From Membranipora membranacea (Eukaryota > Bryozoa > Gymnolaemata > Cheilostomatida > Membraniporidae): a stretch of 64,000 bases of DNA. The notes under the pieces were generated by a model. That model saw only the letters and a list, made by a program, of their open reading frames with translations, did no database searches and had not been told where the DNA came from. The DNA lies in NCBI GenBank assembly GCA_914767715.1, contig OU612069.1, positions 26,283,387 through 26,347,386 of the forward strand, written 5' to 3'. Shown one piece after another: positions 1-11,440 of the stretch; the first letter of the stretch is position 1; the number at the start of each line of letters is the position of its first letter. The translations under genes and the position numbers were made by a program.

Positions 1-1175
1 GGATTTCCAACTTGGGGATATCCCCAAATACATAGGTAATGAAAATAAAATGCAGCCGGCTCCAGTGAAGCTCTTGTCAAGGATTGCAACATAAGTTTTA
101 TTAGCAATAGTGACAGGACGCTGTATTGTTTGAGTACACTGCTCACTGCAAAACCTTGATTCACAGTGATAACTCTTTATTGTTTTCATAAGATATCCGT
201 AGTGCGGCTAAAGAGGTGGAAAATTTTTGAGGAGATGAAAGTTACAATAAAAGTGGGTGTTAGGGTACAAGAATAATCAATAGTGGTGCAGCTCTTCTCC
301 CTTCAGTATTTGTAGCATACATGTGTCAGCATGTGTCATGGTATGCTTCCTATGGTGAAGTTCATAATAGATCAGTTGTTCTCATGAGTGTCCAATCATG
401 ATCCCGCAGTGGAGGGAATAGTTTCCCTCCAAAAATGCATTTCTATTAGTCCTTGACAAAGTGCAGTGTGAATTTGTTTTCCTTCACCATATACTCCACA
501 TAATGTTGGATACTTAGCTTTCTTACGACAAAACTTGAAATGGGCCATACTTTCAAACCCCTGTGTGGTTTTGGGCAAACAGTTCTGTATTATGACTGTG
601 GTGCATTTGCTGACTACAAATCTACAATGAGAAATTTCCCTAATATGGTAACTGAAGTTAGCGAGAGGAGTTATGCAAAGGATTGGAGAAAACAATACAG
701 ACATCTCAACAACATAGTAAGTTATTTTGTTTATTCAATCCATTTCAAGAAAATATTATAATTTTATTACACTTATACATATTATATATATAAGAAATGC
801 CTAAGTTGCCAGCGTTCAGGATGATAACTGTGTAACCAACTTAATACCCAGATTAAATATTAGCTAAATGAGTGAATGATGCATTGTGGGTAATTCACTG
901 GCATGAACTAAAGTAGTTGAGTGCTCAAACTCTGCCAGATATGTTGGTAGTGTCATCCAATGAATGACAACATATTTTGCAGAGGTTATTTCACTGCCAA
1001 AGAAACTGTGCGGTATGTGAAGAGTAAGGCCTCAAATCGATCTCGAATAGAATAATTAAGTGGCTGACAAAAACTTCTAATTTTAGAACATCATACAATG
1101 GCCATGATAAAGAAAGCTTTCTACGGCACTTTGGTCTAGTAAGCTGGGATAGTCTTTCTGCCATTCATTTGATGG
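1..1175. other. Non-coding leader, no gene recognised
   Basis: AT-rich sequence with only short overlapping ORFs on both strands, none with a recognisable domain. A plus-strand open stretch at about 540-715 ends at a good GTAAGT donor near 718 and could be a single exon, but nothing around it supports a gene. Confidence 0.3.
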
Positions 1176-2080
1176 ATGCTATGCTTGCATTGCCAAACAC
1201 AGGCACATATATACAAAACCCTTCGCCGTAATGGAAAAGCCTCTGCAGATGAAAGTGACGCCCTTCAACCAATACCTCGACCAGAACCTCAACAAGCACC
1301 TCAACCAGATCCTCAACCAGCAAGTTTTAGCCACAAAAAAAAAGGAAACCTCATTAAGCGAACTGTTGCAACTATCGGCGATGCAACAGTTGCCACAACA
1401 CATCAATCTGTGCGATCTAACAACATTAGTTTCAGGGCCATTCAAAATGTGCGGATGGGAATAATGCTTGTGAGGAAGGAGAGCAGTCGGCAGGTTTACA
1501 AACGGAACCCTGACAATTATTTATTCGCCACACAAAAATTTGCGATACAATTGCAAACTGTACTGCCAAGGACGAAAAGGTTAACTGGGCAGCTTGCTCG
1601 GGACAACCCCGTAACAATCCTAGCTTCAAATAAAGTCGCCAGCAATGGCAATCAGATTTTAAAACAATATGCTTTAAATGAGGGGCTTGTGGATAGCAAT
1701 CTAAATATAAAAAAACGAGACAGAAGGAGCAAACGAAAACTCAAAATGGATGGCATAAAATTCAGCATATCACACGCCCTCCCAAACGCCTATCAACTAC
1801 AGAAAGAGACCATAGACAGGATTGCAAGCGGGGAGCTAGATATTGGAAATCTACTGGTGCCAATAACCCTCGACTGTAATAGGATCGGAAACGATATGGC
1901 GAGCTTGTTACCCACAAGATTACAACAAGAGGCAGGGCTTACAATCTACAGGCAATCGTGGACAGACTGCTGCTCTCTCACGAAAAGGCAGGATATCTGA
2001 GAGATCCTTTCCCATTGGATGGAGATATAAACACAATTAAACAAGACATGGAAAGCAAATGTAAGAAAACTCCAGCTATT
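1176..2080 (+). pseudogene. Unrecognised ORF with a frameshift, possibly from a transposon
   Basis: A 274-codon open frame runs from 1176 to 2000. It has a Pro/Gln-rich low-complexity segment (PRPEPQQAPQPDP, about residues 34-48), a Lys/Arg-rich stretch (KKRDRRSKRKLK, about residues 178-190) and no membrane segment. Near 1880-1900 the protein-like reading moves to another frame, which continues with YNLQAIVDRLLLSHEKAGY and DPFPLDGDINTIKQDM up to a stop near 2080. One indel therefore probably breaks the original frame. I recognise no family. The basic region and setting fit a mobile-element protein such as a gag-like or DNA-binding ORF, but that is inference. A host exon is the alternative. 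Confidence 0.35.
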
Positions 2081-3640
2081 TAGAATTGAATAATAATGCA
2101 ATTGAATCAAATTTATTAGAAATTTTTGTTGGAAAATAGAGTAGAACAGAATATTTAGAAAACCTTTTAATATTTTTAACCTTATATAAATATTTTATAC
2201 GTGTATTTTGTCTCAATTGAATTAAATGGTCAGGGTAGTTAAATAAATAGTCTTAGTCTAAACAGATTAGTTTTATGCTTGTCTGGTTGACACAAATAAT
2301 TGGTAATCACAGCCACTTGACTCTTTAGTAGTCACAATTGTGTATTCAAAGGCAATCCAAAACCTCACGCACTTGTAGACGGCCTTGTCGGCACTTTCAT
2401 GTACTAGATCATAAACAGATATCAAAAGCTGCAATATATATAACTTGTGATGATTTAAATAGACAGTGTATTATAATAACCTTGAATTAAATTTAAGCTA
2501 AAACTTGTGACAAAGTTTAGTGCATTAAGCTCATGTGGAGTAGATAAACAGTGGTGTATTACATTTTTGTCAGGAGATTAATTGATATCGTTCATTGATG
2601 ACCATCAGAATTTATCGGAGCAGTGTATTGTGTATCAGCCTATCGTAGATCAGTGTATCGTTTATCAGTGTATCTTTGAGACCCTTCTGTGGGTTATATA
2701 ATGATTTCATAATTCAAACGAAGGCTTTCAGTGCTAAACTAAATAGAACCCAAAACAAGAAAAGAAAAGAAAAGCCCACTCGCTCATCAGAGTAGAATCG
2801 GAGCAAGCTAACTACACCTTGTTGTGTACACGGCCCAGTCCGTTTCTCACACAAGTCATGATCTAAGGATAACCCAGAGTGCAACAAGCTGCTACAGGTA
2901 ATACCTGAGTCCAACTCAGAAAGGCTAAAGACTGCGTGGATGGCCATCGTCATCAGCACCATTATCTTATCAATTGTACCCATCCAAAGGCCCTTGCTAA
3001 TATAACACAGCCGGTACAACTGTATCTAAACTATGTTGGAAAGATGTTTACCTTAGAGGCTGAACTACGTCTGCCTAATGTGGCAATCTCTCACGCTATT
3101 ATATGTTGGAATGGTGCATTTTAGTAGACATTGTTACGATATATAAACTGCCTCTGCTACACATCTAACTAGAGGCTTGTATATATAGTAATCATGCGTT
3201 TTCTTGAAAGCGAATTTATACACAATATATCATACCTCAGTATATATTTCATTTTAATTACAATTTATTAGATTTAATATCCATTAGCATTTAGGAGGGT
3301 GATTCAGTCCATTGTGGATATTAAGTATACGTAGTAGGCCCATTAGACCATTGGACTTCCACTAGTGTAGGGTAAGTCATTGAGTAATTCTCAGTGTAAC
3401 TCTGCTTCAATTTTATTCGCAAAAAACATTAAGTGGTGCTTAATGCAGGTAATTTAAACCCTGGCTATATATTAGCCTATTTCAAAATACTGACATGTAT
3501 TAATGTTTCAAAGTTATTGAATTATGGTTTATTTAAATAATTATATTGCACTGTTGTGTTGTCACAAGGGCTTACCAAACGTTAGCAGCTTACCAGGGGA
3601 GATAAATCCAAGTAATGTATACAAATTCAACAGATACCCA
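2081..3640. other. Non-coding, no gene recognised
   Basis: AT-rich sequence. Around 2580-2690 the phrase 'gtgtatcg/gtgtatc(a/t)' recurs four or five times, giving a short degenerate repeat. The 60-100-codon ORFs at 2714-3124 lie on opposite strands over the same bases and have no domain or codon signal. Confidence 0.3.
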
Positions 3641-3642
3641 GT

Positions 3643-4143
3643 CATAAACGCATCGTTCCCATGCAGTTTAGAGACTAGATTTGATTTTAAGAAAATGGAA
3701 TACAACAGTGCAAAATAGAATTGCACACAATTTGAAGCCACACAGAGTGTTAGCAAACAAATCGCAAGGCATTTTTTTTCCATATGATGCCAGTATTCTT
3801 GCAAATTACTCTCTAGTAAAGTAGCTGTAGTTACTGTGCAGTTACCATATTGGAAAAAACTGTGTTGCTTTGTATGCACCATTTATGCCTCTCCGTGGCC
3901 ATAAACGCATTATTCCCATGCGGTCTAGAGACTAGATTTGATTTTAAGAAAATGAGATAAGACAGTGCAAAATAGAATTGCACACAATTTGGAGCCACAC
4001 AGAGTGTAGCAAACAAATGGCAAAGCATTTTATCACATATGATGCCAGTATTCTTGCAAATTATTCTCTAGTAAAGTAGCTGCAGTTACTGCGTAGTTAC
4101 CATATTGGAAAAAACTGTGTTGCTTTATATGCACCATTTATGC
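3643..4143. repeat. Two-copy tandem duplication, about 257 bp per unit
   Basis: The sequence starting 'cataaacgcat' at 3643 recurs from 3900. The copies share 'gactagatttgattttaag', 'gcaaaatagaattgcacaca', 'gatgccagtattcttgcaaa' and 'accatattggaaaaaactg' in the same order, with a few substitutions and small indels. Similar ORFs on the minus strand (3562-3882 and 3831-4028) are a product of the duplication and not evidence for a protein. Confidence 0.85.
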
Positions 4144-4845
4144 ATCTAAAAGATATTGAATGTTAAACGTGTACCATGCAACACAGAAACAATCCAATTG
4201 CGACATTGGAAACATGTTGCCGCATACAATGTGCCCGCTGGGATATGCATGACGGCCACCTTATATGCTCGACGAGCTTGAGTTCAGGGCAAACAACTGC
4301 TTGAAAATGTCGTGTCACAGCAAGAGTTTGTCAATAAAGCCGTCCAATTAGTGTAATCAGGTGTAATTATGTTAAATTAATATTGGAGTTGTGCCCCTTA
4401 TTTCTGGTATGGGACAATTCATTCTGTTTCGCAACAAGGATATTTGTCCAATCAGCGATGCTTAAATCACAACCAAAATTTAGCGAGTAAGACAATTCAC
4501 TTTGCTGGTAAATCTATGTATGATTTTCACAAGGGAGGGATTTATTCCACAAAGTCTGTCGAGCGGAACCAAAGGAGGAGAATGCAGAGCTTGGAGTCTG
4601 GACATTGATTAACCGTGTGATACATGGTTGGATGCTAATACTAGGTGGCTCAACTTAGCCCAATGCTAAGGTTTTAATCAGTATACAATAAGGTTTGGAT
4701 GTAAATAATAATTACCAGATCAGGGATGGATGATGAGTCTGTCAGTCAGCATGTGTCCAGGTGAGAGAGTGATTGGAATGGATACCAATATTGTATGATT
4801 AGTATGTAACCTTGTTAGGTCTGGTAGATAGAGCTAGTGAAAAGT
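4144..4845. other. Non-coding, no gene recognised
   Basis: No ORF of note and no recognisable element. The last 60 bases ('ccttgttaggtctggtaga') resemble the sequence just after the palindrome ('ccttgttaaggtcag'), so the palindrome sits inside a diverged direct repeat. Confidence 0.3.
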
Positions 4846-4969
4846 GTTACTTACTCGCCTCTCATGGTACTCATATTGAGCTCATACAGATGGTATACAG
4901 GCCATTATAATGGCCTGTATACCATCTGTATGAGCTCAATATGAGTACCATGAGAGGCGAGTAAGTAAC
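4846..4969. repeat. Perfect 124-bp palindrome without spacer
   Basis: The left arm 4846-4907 is the exact reverse complement of 4908-4969. The centre is ccatta|taatgg and I see no mismatch in the 62-bp arms. A related degenerate copy of the inner arm ('ggcttgtaaaccatctgtat') occurs once more near 5048. Such a structure can extrude as a cruciform. It could be a young foldback element, a template-switch inversion or an assembly or cloning artefact. Confidence 0.9.
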
Positions 4970-4975
4970 CTTCTT

Positions 4976-5009
4976 GTCAAGGAGTAAAAGTCTTGTTTTA
5001 CTCCTTGAC
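4976..5009. repeat. Hairpin, 14-bp perfect arms, 6-nt loop
   Basis: Arms gtcaaggagtaaaa and ttttactccttgac surround the loop gtcttg. It starts 7 bp after the 124-bp palindrome, so two strong hairpins are stacked here. Confidence 0.85.
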
Positions 5010-5880
5010 CTTGTTAAGGTCAGTTAAGTGAGCAAGTTAGTAGTAATGGCTTGTAAACCATCTGTATGAGTGTGTGCTCGATATAAGTAGTGGAATACCA
5101 CCAGTCATGGGTTTTCCGGCTAAGCCGATGTGATCCCAGAATACCAGTCAGGGTTTTCCGACTATGTGTCAGCGACAGCCCAGAACGCCCCAGTTCCCAG
5201 AGCTATGGCAATGTTTGCAACCCACCTTTTCCAAGTTTTAACTTAACATGTTTGCTATTTTACTGACTGGAGGAGATAATGACTGCAATATATACAGTTG
5301 GGAATATCATTCAGTACCAGTACTATGCTGCAGTCGGTTTAATCTTTAGCTCCTGGGCTCTTTTGTTTTGACTGACCAGGTTGTATTCGTTACTCTTTGT
5401 CCGCTTACTCCGCTCGATGAGATGATTATGTGCCAGTGATGTCAGAGGGGCACATGATGAGGGCGATAGTGTACTGATGTGCTTTATTGGCGGAGCTGAT
5501 AGTGTATAAATCATATTATCTTTGCTGTGCTACTCTTTGCAAATTTTTTTATAAAAAATGGATTGATTGTAGGGGAGAGTGGTGAGGGTTGGGCCACTTT
5601 ATAGTTTTTGACAGTAATATCTAACCAAATCCCATTACAGCATTAATATTCAGACTTGAGGTAGATTAAGGCGTGCTGCACACAATTTAAGTTTTAGGAA
5701 AGTTAAAGATTCCGGGAAATTCTACCTATTGGGAATTGATAGAAACGGCCCAATTCTGCCTCATGATGGTGAGTGTCGGACCACAATGTAAATATTAGTA
5801 AGATTTCAAGTTTAATAAATTTATTTGTCAATTAAAAAGTGATTGCAACAAGCCATGAGTTAGATGGAGCATATAATTAT
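5010..5880. other. Non-coding, no gene recognised
   Basis: Contains a diverged two-copy phrase around 5100-5165 ('accagtcatgggttttccggc' and 'accagtcagggttttccgac'). Otherwise nothing is recognised. The 63-codon minus ORF at 5323-5514 has no recognisable domain. Confidence 0.3.
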
Positions 5881-5882
5881 GC

Positions 5883-6340
5883 TTATTGCACATTGTGAAT
5901 GCTTAAGTCAATATCAAATATGACAGCTTGTACACATCTGCTTGATCCTCCCACACTGACAGGCATGCCTAGGATGAGCACCACTGAATCAGCTGCTACT
6001 TTGTCGTCGAAATCCTCGACATAAACGAATTGGGCCGTACTGCCCGTTTTCCTCCTCATGAAGTTAACAGTGAGATGTTTCCCTTCGACTTTTTCTATGA
6101 CTCCGATGTAGTATAACTCTGTTTTTTTCTGAGTCTTGTATTTAACAAGAACATGCTCTCCAGCCTACAGTGTTCTCTCCTCGACAACATTCGACCTGGT
6201 TAGTTCATCCTCTGAGTACTCTTCCGAATCAGTCAGCACGGTTGACATTTCTTCTTCAGAAGCCTCTGGCTCGATGGGCTGTTGTTTCTTTTTTCTTTTT
6301 TTGACAGGTTTTTTCTGTCGTGTAATGGATTCTTATTTTA
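5883..6340 (-). pseudogene. C-terminal module of a transposon-derived protein, one in-frame stop
   Basis: The minus strand reads, in one frame, a basic stretch (KKRKKKKQQP), an acidic Ser/Glu-rich linker (EEEMSTVLTDSEEYSEDE) and a small beta-rich module with AGEHVLVKYK, YYIGVIEKVEGKHLTVNFMRR and FVYVEDF, ending at TAA 5883-5885. An in-frame TAG at 6175-6177 separates the linker from the module. Modules of this layout (GxxVLVKY...VNFMRR...F...ED) are known to me at the C-terminus of DDE-transposase-like and other repetitive proteins in invertebrates. The exact family is uncertain; pogo/Tigger-like is my best guess. The DDE domain itself is not visible nearby, so this is a fragment. Confidence 0.45.
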
Positions 6341-7481
6341 ATGGTAGTCGTGATAAATGCCGACAAAAGTTGTCTCCTCAATTTTATCGATGGGACAACT
6401 TCAACAAGTGGAGGATTTTAGTGCAATGAGTCAATGTCCACTAATCGTACATATACCACTTGTCTTGACTTTGATATCGTTGTATCAATAATTACTGCTC
6501 AATTTCTTCTATTGATTGTCCGTATTTAACAAATCCAAAAATTGTCACTCTATTTATAATTTTCCAGAGGTGACAGTAATGTGATCAACTTGATGCGATG
6601 TCACACGAGACTTGCACAAGAGATGAGTACACGATCACTGGCGAAACAGACCGAAGTGATGTTAAGAGCTCAGTAATCTAGATGAGAGTAGCAAATAATC
6701 CACAGAACACTATTTATCCGTGACAGCAATAAGTCTTCAAAGGTGTAAAGTCTAACTGCTTGGTAGTGAATTTACACGTAAGTACAGGCTAGATCAAGCG
6801 GAAGTTTATCCAGTGTAGTATCTTTATTATTCCGTGTAATAGGTAACAGCATCAGTAATATTACATGTAGATGTGTTCAGTGTAACTTCTACTGAGCGAA
6901 TGCGTCACAGCAAGGAAAAATGTCCACTTTTATATGATGAGGATAGAGAGATTCTTCTAATTTCACAATTTCTGTGTATGAGCTTCAGAACAATCAATTA
7001 CGAGAAACATAAGTAGGTGATGATGAGCTCATGTTTCATGTCCGCTTCGTGATAGACGATTATTATATGGTTACAAGTTGTGACCCCTTACCTATGCTTC
7101 CAAAAGGTTTGTGATATCTTAGAGCCGTTAGCTTAATAATAGAGCCACAACGACCACATCGTATATTTAGTTCGTTTACTGCCTCAGAAGCACCGTAGAT
7201 TCTGGATACAGCTGTAAACAGCAAAGGAATCCTAAATAGTTTATTTAGGTAGACTAAACTTGGGGTCGGCTAGTAGGCTGATAATGACATCAATATCGCA
7301 ACTTATACAAGCTGGTTCTGGTCCATAAATTACCTATCCATTAAGCAATGGGCGGCGGTATCATCAAAGCGCTTTCAGCATTGAGTGTAGCCCGAGTATG
7401 TTTTAAGACTTATAATACAACCTGACCCATGAGTAACATGGGCTACTCACAGTGCTGAGAATTATATCAATATAAACTTAC
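6341..7481. other. Non-coding, no gene recognised
   Basis: AT-rich sequence without ORFs above background or repeats that I can recognise. It may be intron or 3' flank of the minus-strand exons at 7482-8011. Confidence 0.25.
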
Positions 7482-8011
7482 AACTTTTCATGTCTTTAAA
7501 TAGCTGTTTCTGTCTTTCCGATCTCAAAAGCTCTATCTGATCACTGCTCTTGCCACTGCTAATCCATCTTCTCAGATCTGAGTCTTCTGTGGCATCTTGT
7601 GATGCCTTAGGTCTTTTGAGAATCTTTGTCGGAGGTGCCTCATAAGCTATCTCATGTCCTTCAACTGCAATAAACGTACACACATCAATAATGTTTCATG
7701 ATTTTGGTGAAAGATGGTATTTTAGTCTTTATTTGTCAAATTGAAGGCTTCTTATCTTAGCAAGTCACTGAGAATCTTAATTCCCTTGCTTTATCGTTGT
7801 GATCCACAACACAAACTTACACCAAAGACGTATCCGCATTGCCTAGGTCAACTTACAGCATATATCATAGTCGCCTTCTGTGGCAGTGAGAGCCTTTGCT
7901 CTCATTATCTCATATGATTCCTCATCACATATTGTATAGGGTTTCCTGGCTTTAACCTCCCTAATAGTTATCACAGACTCTAGTTTGCCTAGACTGAGGC
8001 TTCCAGTGAGG
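7482..8011 (-). CDS. Two spliced exons of an unrecognised minus-strand gene
   Basis: Exon 8011-7857 follows an acceptor (cacacag) and ends at a GTAAGT donor in phase 1. Exon 7664-7482 follows a strong acceptor (tttattgcag) and resumes in exactly that phase, ending at another GTAAGT. The joined frame is open. It contains ITIREVKARKPYTICDEESY, then EGHEIAYEAPPTKILKRPK, then a charged helix-prone segment DLRRWISSGKSSDQIELLRS followed by ERQKQLFKDMKS. It is hydrophilic, with no signal or membrane segment. I do not recognise the family. Matching splice phases and a sensible composition argue for real coding exons. No further exons were found with confidence, though the transposon-type module at 5.9-6.3 kb lies downstream on the same strand. 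Confidence 0.45.
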
Positions 8012-8628
8012 CTGTGTGGGATTCCGGGTTATGGAGTCACCACATTAACTCTCCGCTAATGAGATCTGAGCTCACGAGCTCGGTATGATGATTCTCACTA
8101 TGTGACACTGACTTATTTACATGCGATCTCATTTGATTCGATCAAACACTTGACTCAAGAGCATGCCTTTTAATTCTTATCAAGTTTAACATCAAACGCA
8201 ATTCAACTTAACAATGCATGTCTTTTTTCAACAAGTTATACTTTCTAGTTAATGATGCCATGCATGCTCAATTTAATTCATTTAACTAAATTAGTTGATG
8301 ATATAAATAATCCAACCAAGTGTTGTACTGTGCCATTGTCAAATAATAAGGCAAGTTCTATTTCCCTATAAATATCACTAATGTACAATAAATGAAAATA
8401 TTATGATAAAAATTGTAAAACTTTCATGTGTAAAAACTGACCTGTCTCCGGAATGAAGTTGCAAACAAAGAGCGCTGCTTGTCGCCCAGAGGGTCGCCAA
8501 ACAGATCATGCTTTTCCATTGGTGAACCATGCGCTCATATAGCATGGTTCCAGACACATTAAAAAACTGCTGACGTCAATAAGCAAAAAAACAAGATTTA
8601 AACACAATTTTCAATTACCGCAAAAAGA
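8012..8628. other. Non-coding, no gene recognised
   Basis: AT-rich sequence with no long ORF and no recognised element. It would be upstream of, or intronic to, the minus-strand exons at 7482-8011. Confidence 0.25.
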
Positions 8629-8710
8629 GGGTTGATCGGCCGCAAGAGTGGGTTGATCCAGGGTTGATCGGCCGCAAGAGTCGGTTGATCGGCCGCAAGA
8701 GTGGGTTGGT
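8629..8710. repeat. Short GC-rich tandem repeat with CGGCCG core
   Basis: The phrase ggttgatcggccgcaagagt occurs three times, and two further partial copies lack part of the unit. Each full copy carries the six-base palindrome CGGCCG, in an otherwise AT-rich context. Confidence 0.75.
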
Positions 8711-8992
8711 GTAAGTCAGACATCATGCTAATTCTGAACTGTCTCTGTTGGTGCCACCTTTACTGCATTGTAATGGTTGTCACGGTTCTGTCGTTAGGTT
8801 GGCACCGGTATTAAGAATAGAATTTAGATTTGAATATATTTGCATGTCCTTGATTCGCAGTGAGATGCACTGGCTGGTAACTGCGTGTCCTCAAGTCGAG
8901 GTTTGAGTGTTCTGATGATGATGCTGGTAAAGATATTGGTTGTTGTTATTGTGTCTGATGTTGGTATAGACAATTCTCCTATTTGCTGCTGT

Positions 8993-9195
8993 GGATGTGA
9001 CATCTGCACTCCCTTGGTTGCAATCGTCCTCGATTGCTATGACATGTCACATGATCTGGCATCTAGATGCAACATCTGCACCCCCTTGGTTGCAATCGTC
9101 CTCGATTGCTATGACATGTCACATGATCTGGCATCTAGATGCAACATCTGCACCCCCTTGGTTGCAATCGTCCTAGATTGCTATGACATGTTTTC
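8993..9195 (+). repeat. Tandem repeat, 72-bp unit, about 2.7 copies
   Basis: Units start at 9001, 9073 and 9145 ('catctgcac(t/c)cccttggt') and are nearly identical. Because 72 is a multiple of three the plus frame stays open as a 24-residue repeat (NICTPLVAIVLDCYDM core) within an ORF at 8885-9211. That ORF shows no other sign of being coding. Each unit also holds 'gacatgtcacatgatc' and 'ggcatctagatgc', both partly palindromic. Confidence 0.8.
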
Positions 9196-9210
9196 CTCTC
9201 CCTGCTATTG

Positions 9211-10540
9211 ATGCGACAGCTGTTTCTTTTTGCTTCTAGAGTTTCCTTCAAACAAGACAAGGTGGTGGGCAAGCATTTATCTATGAGGCTGAGTTTGGTG
9301 AAAATAAGATTTTTTTGGGAGGAATATATTTTTATAATAACCTCCATCCTGCAACATGTGAGACTGCTGAATATATCCCATCATGCTCTGTCAATCTGAA
9401 AAACCTTTGCTCATTTGCTGTTTTTATTCTCAAAGTATATCATTCCAGCTATTGGCTGATTTCTCTTCATACACACTCTCATTGGCCCACTCATTTCATC
9501 AATAGACTGACAGTTGGGAAATTCCAAAACCTGGGGAAAGCCCATTAGATTGTAAACATATCTGAATATTTGCTTTGCTACACAACGACCATACACACAC
9601 AAAGAGAGCACAGGAGACACACAGCACTGACAGCACTTTAGAGATACATTAAGAAATCTATAAATCTATATCTTTACATTGATAACATCTATAAATCTAT
9701 ATCTTTACTTGCATCTATCTATAAGCCTACAAGCCTATAAGCTAAGAAATGGTCATCTATAATCTATACTATAAGTAGGGGGGAGGGGCCCGCTCATGCA
9801 TTGTGGGTAGTGCAGACCTTTCTGCTTGTCCAAACTTGTCTAGCATCTGGTGTTCTTCTATTTTGGAGTTGTTGGCTGCTGTCATCAGGGTCGATAATTC
9901 TGACTTTTAACTCTTTGCCCTCTTTTTTTTTTAATACAGAGGCAGTGTTGAATTTTTCCAGTGAGCACAGTGCAATTTTTTTTATTTAAGTGATGATTGT
10001 AGCATTCTCCCATCATTTCTCCTCCAGCTTGGTGACTATTCTCCATTTAGTGGAGAAAGACTGTGTAGTCCAGGTATTAAGTAGGGGCCCCTCTTAGTCT
10101 CTCACTTCTTCTGACAGTAGTAGTTGGTGCGGGTTTGTGTAACTTATCATCACGGTTGGTAGTGTCAGTGATGTTAACAACTTGTTGTTCTTCATCTCTT
10201 CTCTTGTTCTGGTTTGCATCTGTATCATGCCTCCCTTGTTGTAGTGGGGCCCTCTCTCCACTAGTGTTATTTGTTTCTGCCCCATCTGTAATGATAATAG
10301 TGGGTACTTCTTTGTTTCATTCTGAATCATTATCATCTGCTGGTCTTGGCTCCTTTTTGATAAGTTTGGTGGTAGTTGTGGCTGTGTTTCCGGGTGATTG
10401 TAATTATAATGTATGTATGTATGTACCTTTATTATATCACTACTGATAAATAAAATTGCTGGACTGCTGATAAAACTGTAAAATGAGCTCATAAAATGCA
10501 GGTATAAATAGAAAAAAATAAAAGTGGAAAAAGCATAGAC
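9211..10540. other. Non-coding, with a diverged ATCTATAA-type repeat
   Basis: Around 9650-9770 the phrase 'atctataaatctatatcttta' is present twice and decays into 'ctataagcctacaagcctat'. The minus strand at 10094-10492 is open for 132 codons but low in complexity. It could be the 3' part of the Gypsy fragment that follows, possibly with LTR, but I found no second LTR copy. Confidence 0.35.
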
Positions 10541-10546
10541 TATGAT

Positions 10547-11440
10547 TTATTTGTTCAATGTATTAATTGCAATGGCACGGAAACAGTTACACCTCAGATT
10601 TATACGTGCTTTTACAGCACGAAACCGACCAGATGGTAGCATGTCAAACGTCAATACTGGGTCGGTATCACTGGCGGTTATTCTCAGAGCCTTGGTCTTG
10701 AGTCGCTGTTCAACAACATGTTGTGGTTGTGGTTGTTCTAACTGTTTATCCTGATCTATCTCTCCTCTGCTTGTCCCATTCTTACTCTTAGGCACTTTTG
10801 GTGTTACCCATTTATCTGTGAATCGCTTTGTTTTTGATCCTTTCTGTTGTTGGTCTGCCATTTACTATTTGCAGCTATTATCTCCTCCATTCTGATGTTG
10901 GGTTCATCTTCATGATATTCTCTAGAAGCCTGTCCTTCGTTGCCAACTGCTACTATCTCTTCTGTTTCTGATTTAGCTCCCACAAACAGTTTGATCCTGT
11001 CTTCGTGTTGTATACTCTCTTTTTGATTAAAGCGCAGGCGGTATTTGTGATATAGTAATACCTCTATGATTTCATACGGTCCTTGATATTTGCCTGCTAA
11101 TTTTGGATTGTCTCCCTTTTTTCTGTGTTGATTCCGAAGCCAGAATAGATCACCTCTGTGATATAGATTTGGTTCCTCCGTCTCTCCATGTCTAATTTGA
11201 TACTGCTGACTTCTTAGCCTGTTTCCATTGTCTTTCATCAGCTCCTGCAGGTGAATGCATATTCCTGGACCAGCGTCTTTTCTCTGGGTGGCTCTTCTAG
11301 TGCGATTGAATCTGGCAGTCTCAATTCTCTTCCCAGCATCATGTAGTTGGGTGTTTCCATTGTTGTTGGGTGTGGGGTGGCGTGAATTCCTCTCATTGGC
11401 CCATACACAGTTCGGTCTAATGGTGGCAGGCCAGGTATCA
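10547..11440 (-). mobile_element. Ty3/Gypsy retrotransposon remnant: integrase 3' half and tail
   Basis: The minus strand first encodes the end of an integrase core, with HATPHPTTMETPNYMMLGRE followed by RLPDSIALEE, matching the Gypsy 'AxHxTTGxTPxxxxxGRExRLP' signature. After one frameshift (near 11253) it continues with NLYHRGDLFWLRN, KGDNPKLAGKYQGPYEIIEV and HKYRLRF, the C-terminal GPY/F module that closes Gypsy integrases. A further frame change near 10850 leads into a basic Gln-rich tail. Protease, reverse transcriptase and RNase H are not visible, so the element is 5'-truncated and inactive. The family call is secure; the clade within Ty3/Gypsy is not determined. Confidence 0.8.

Noticed and set aside
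3562-4028. Two related small proteins on the minus strand
   Set aside because: Their similarity is explained by the 257-bp tandem DNA duplication. Neither has a domain, and one contains the poly-T tract.
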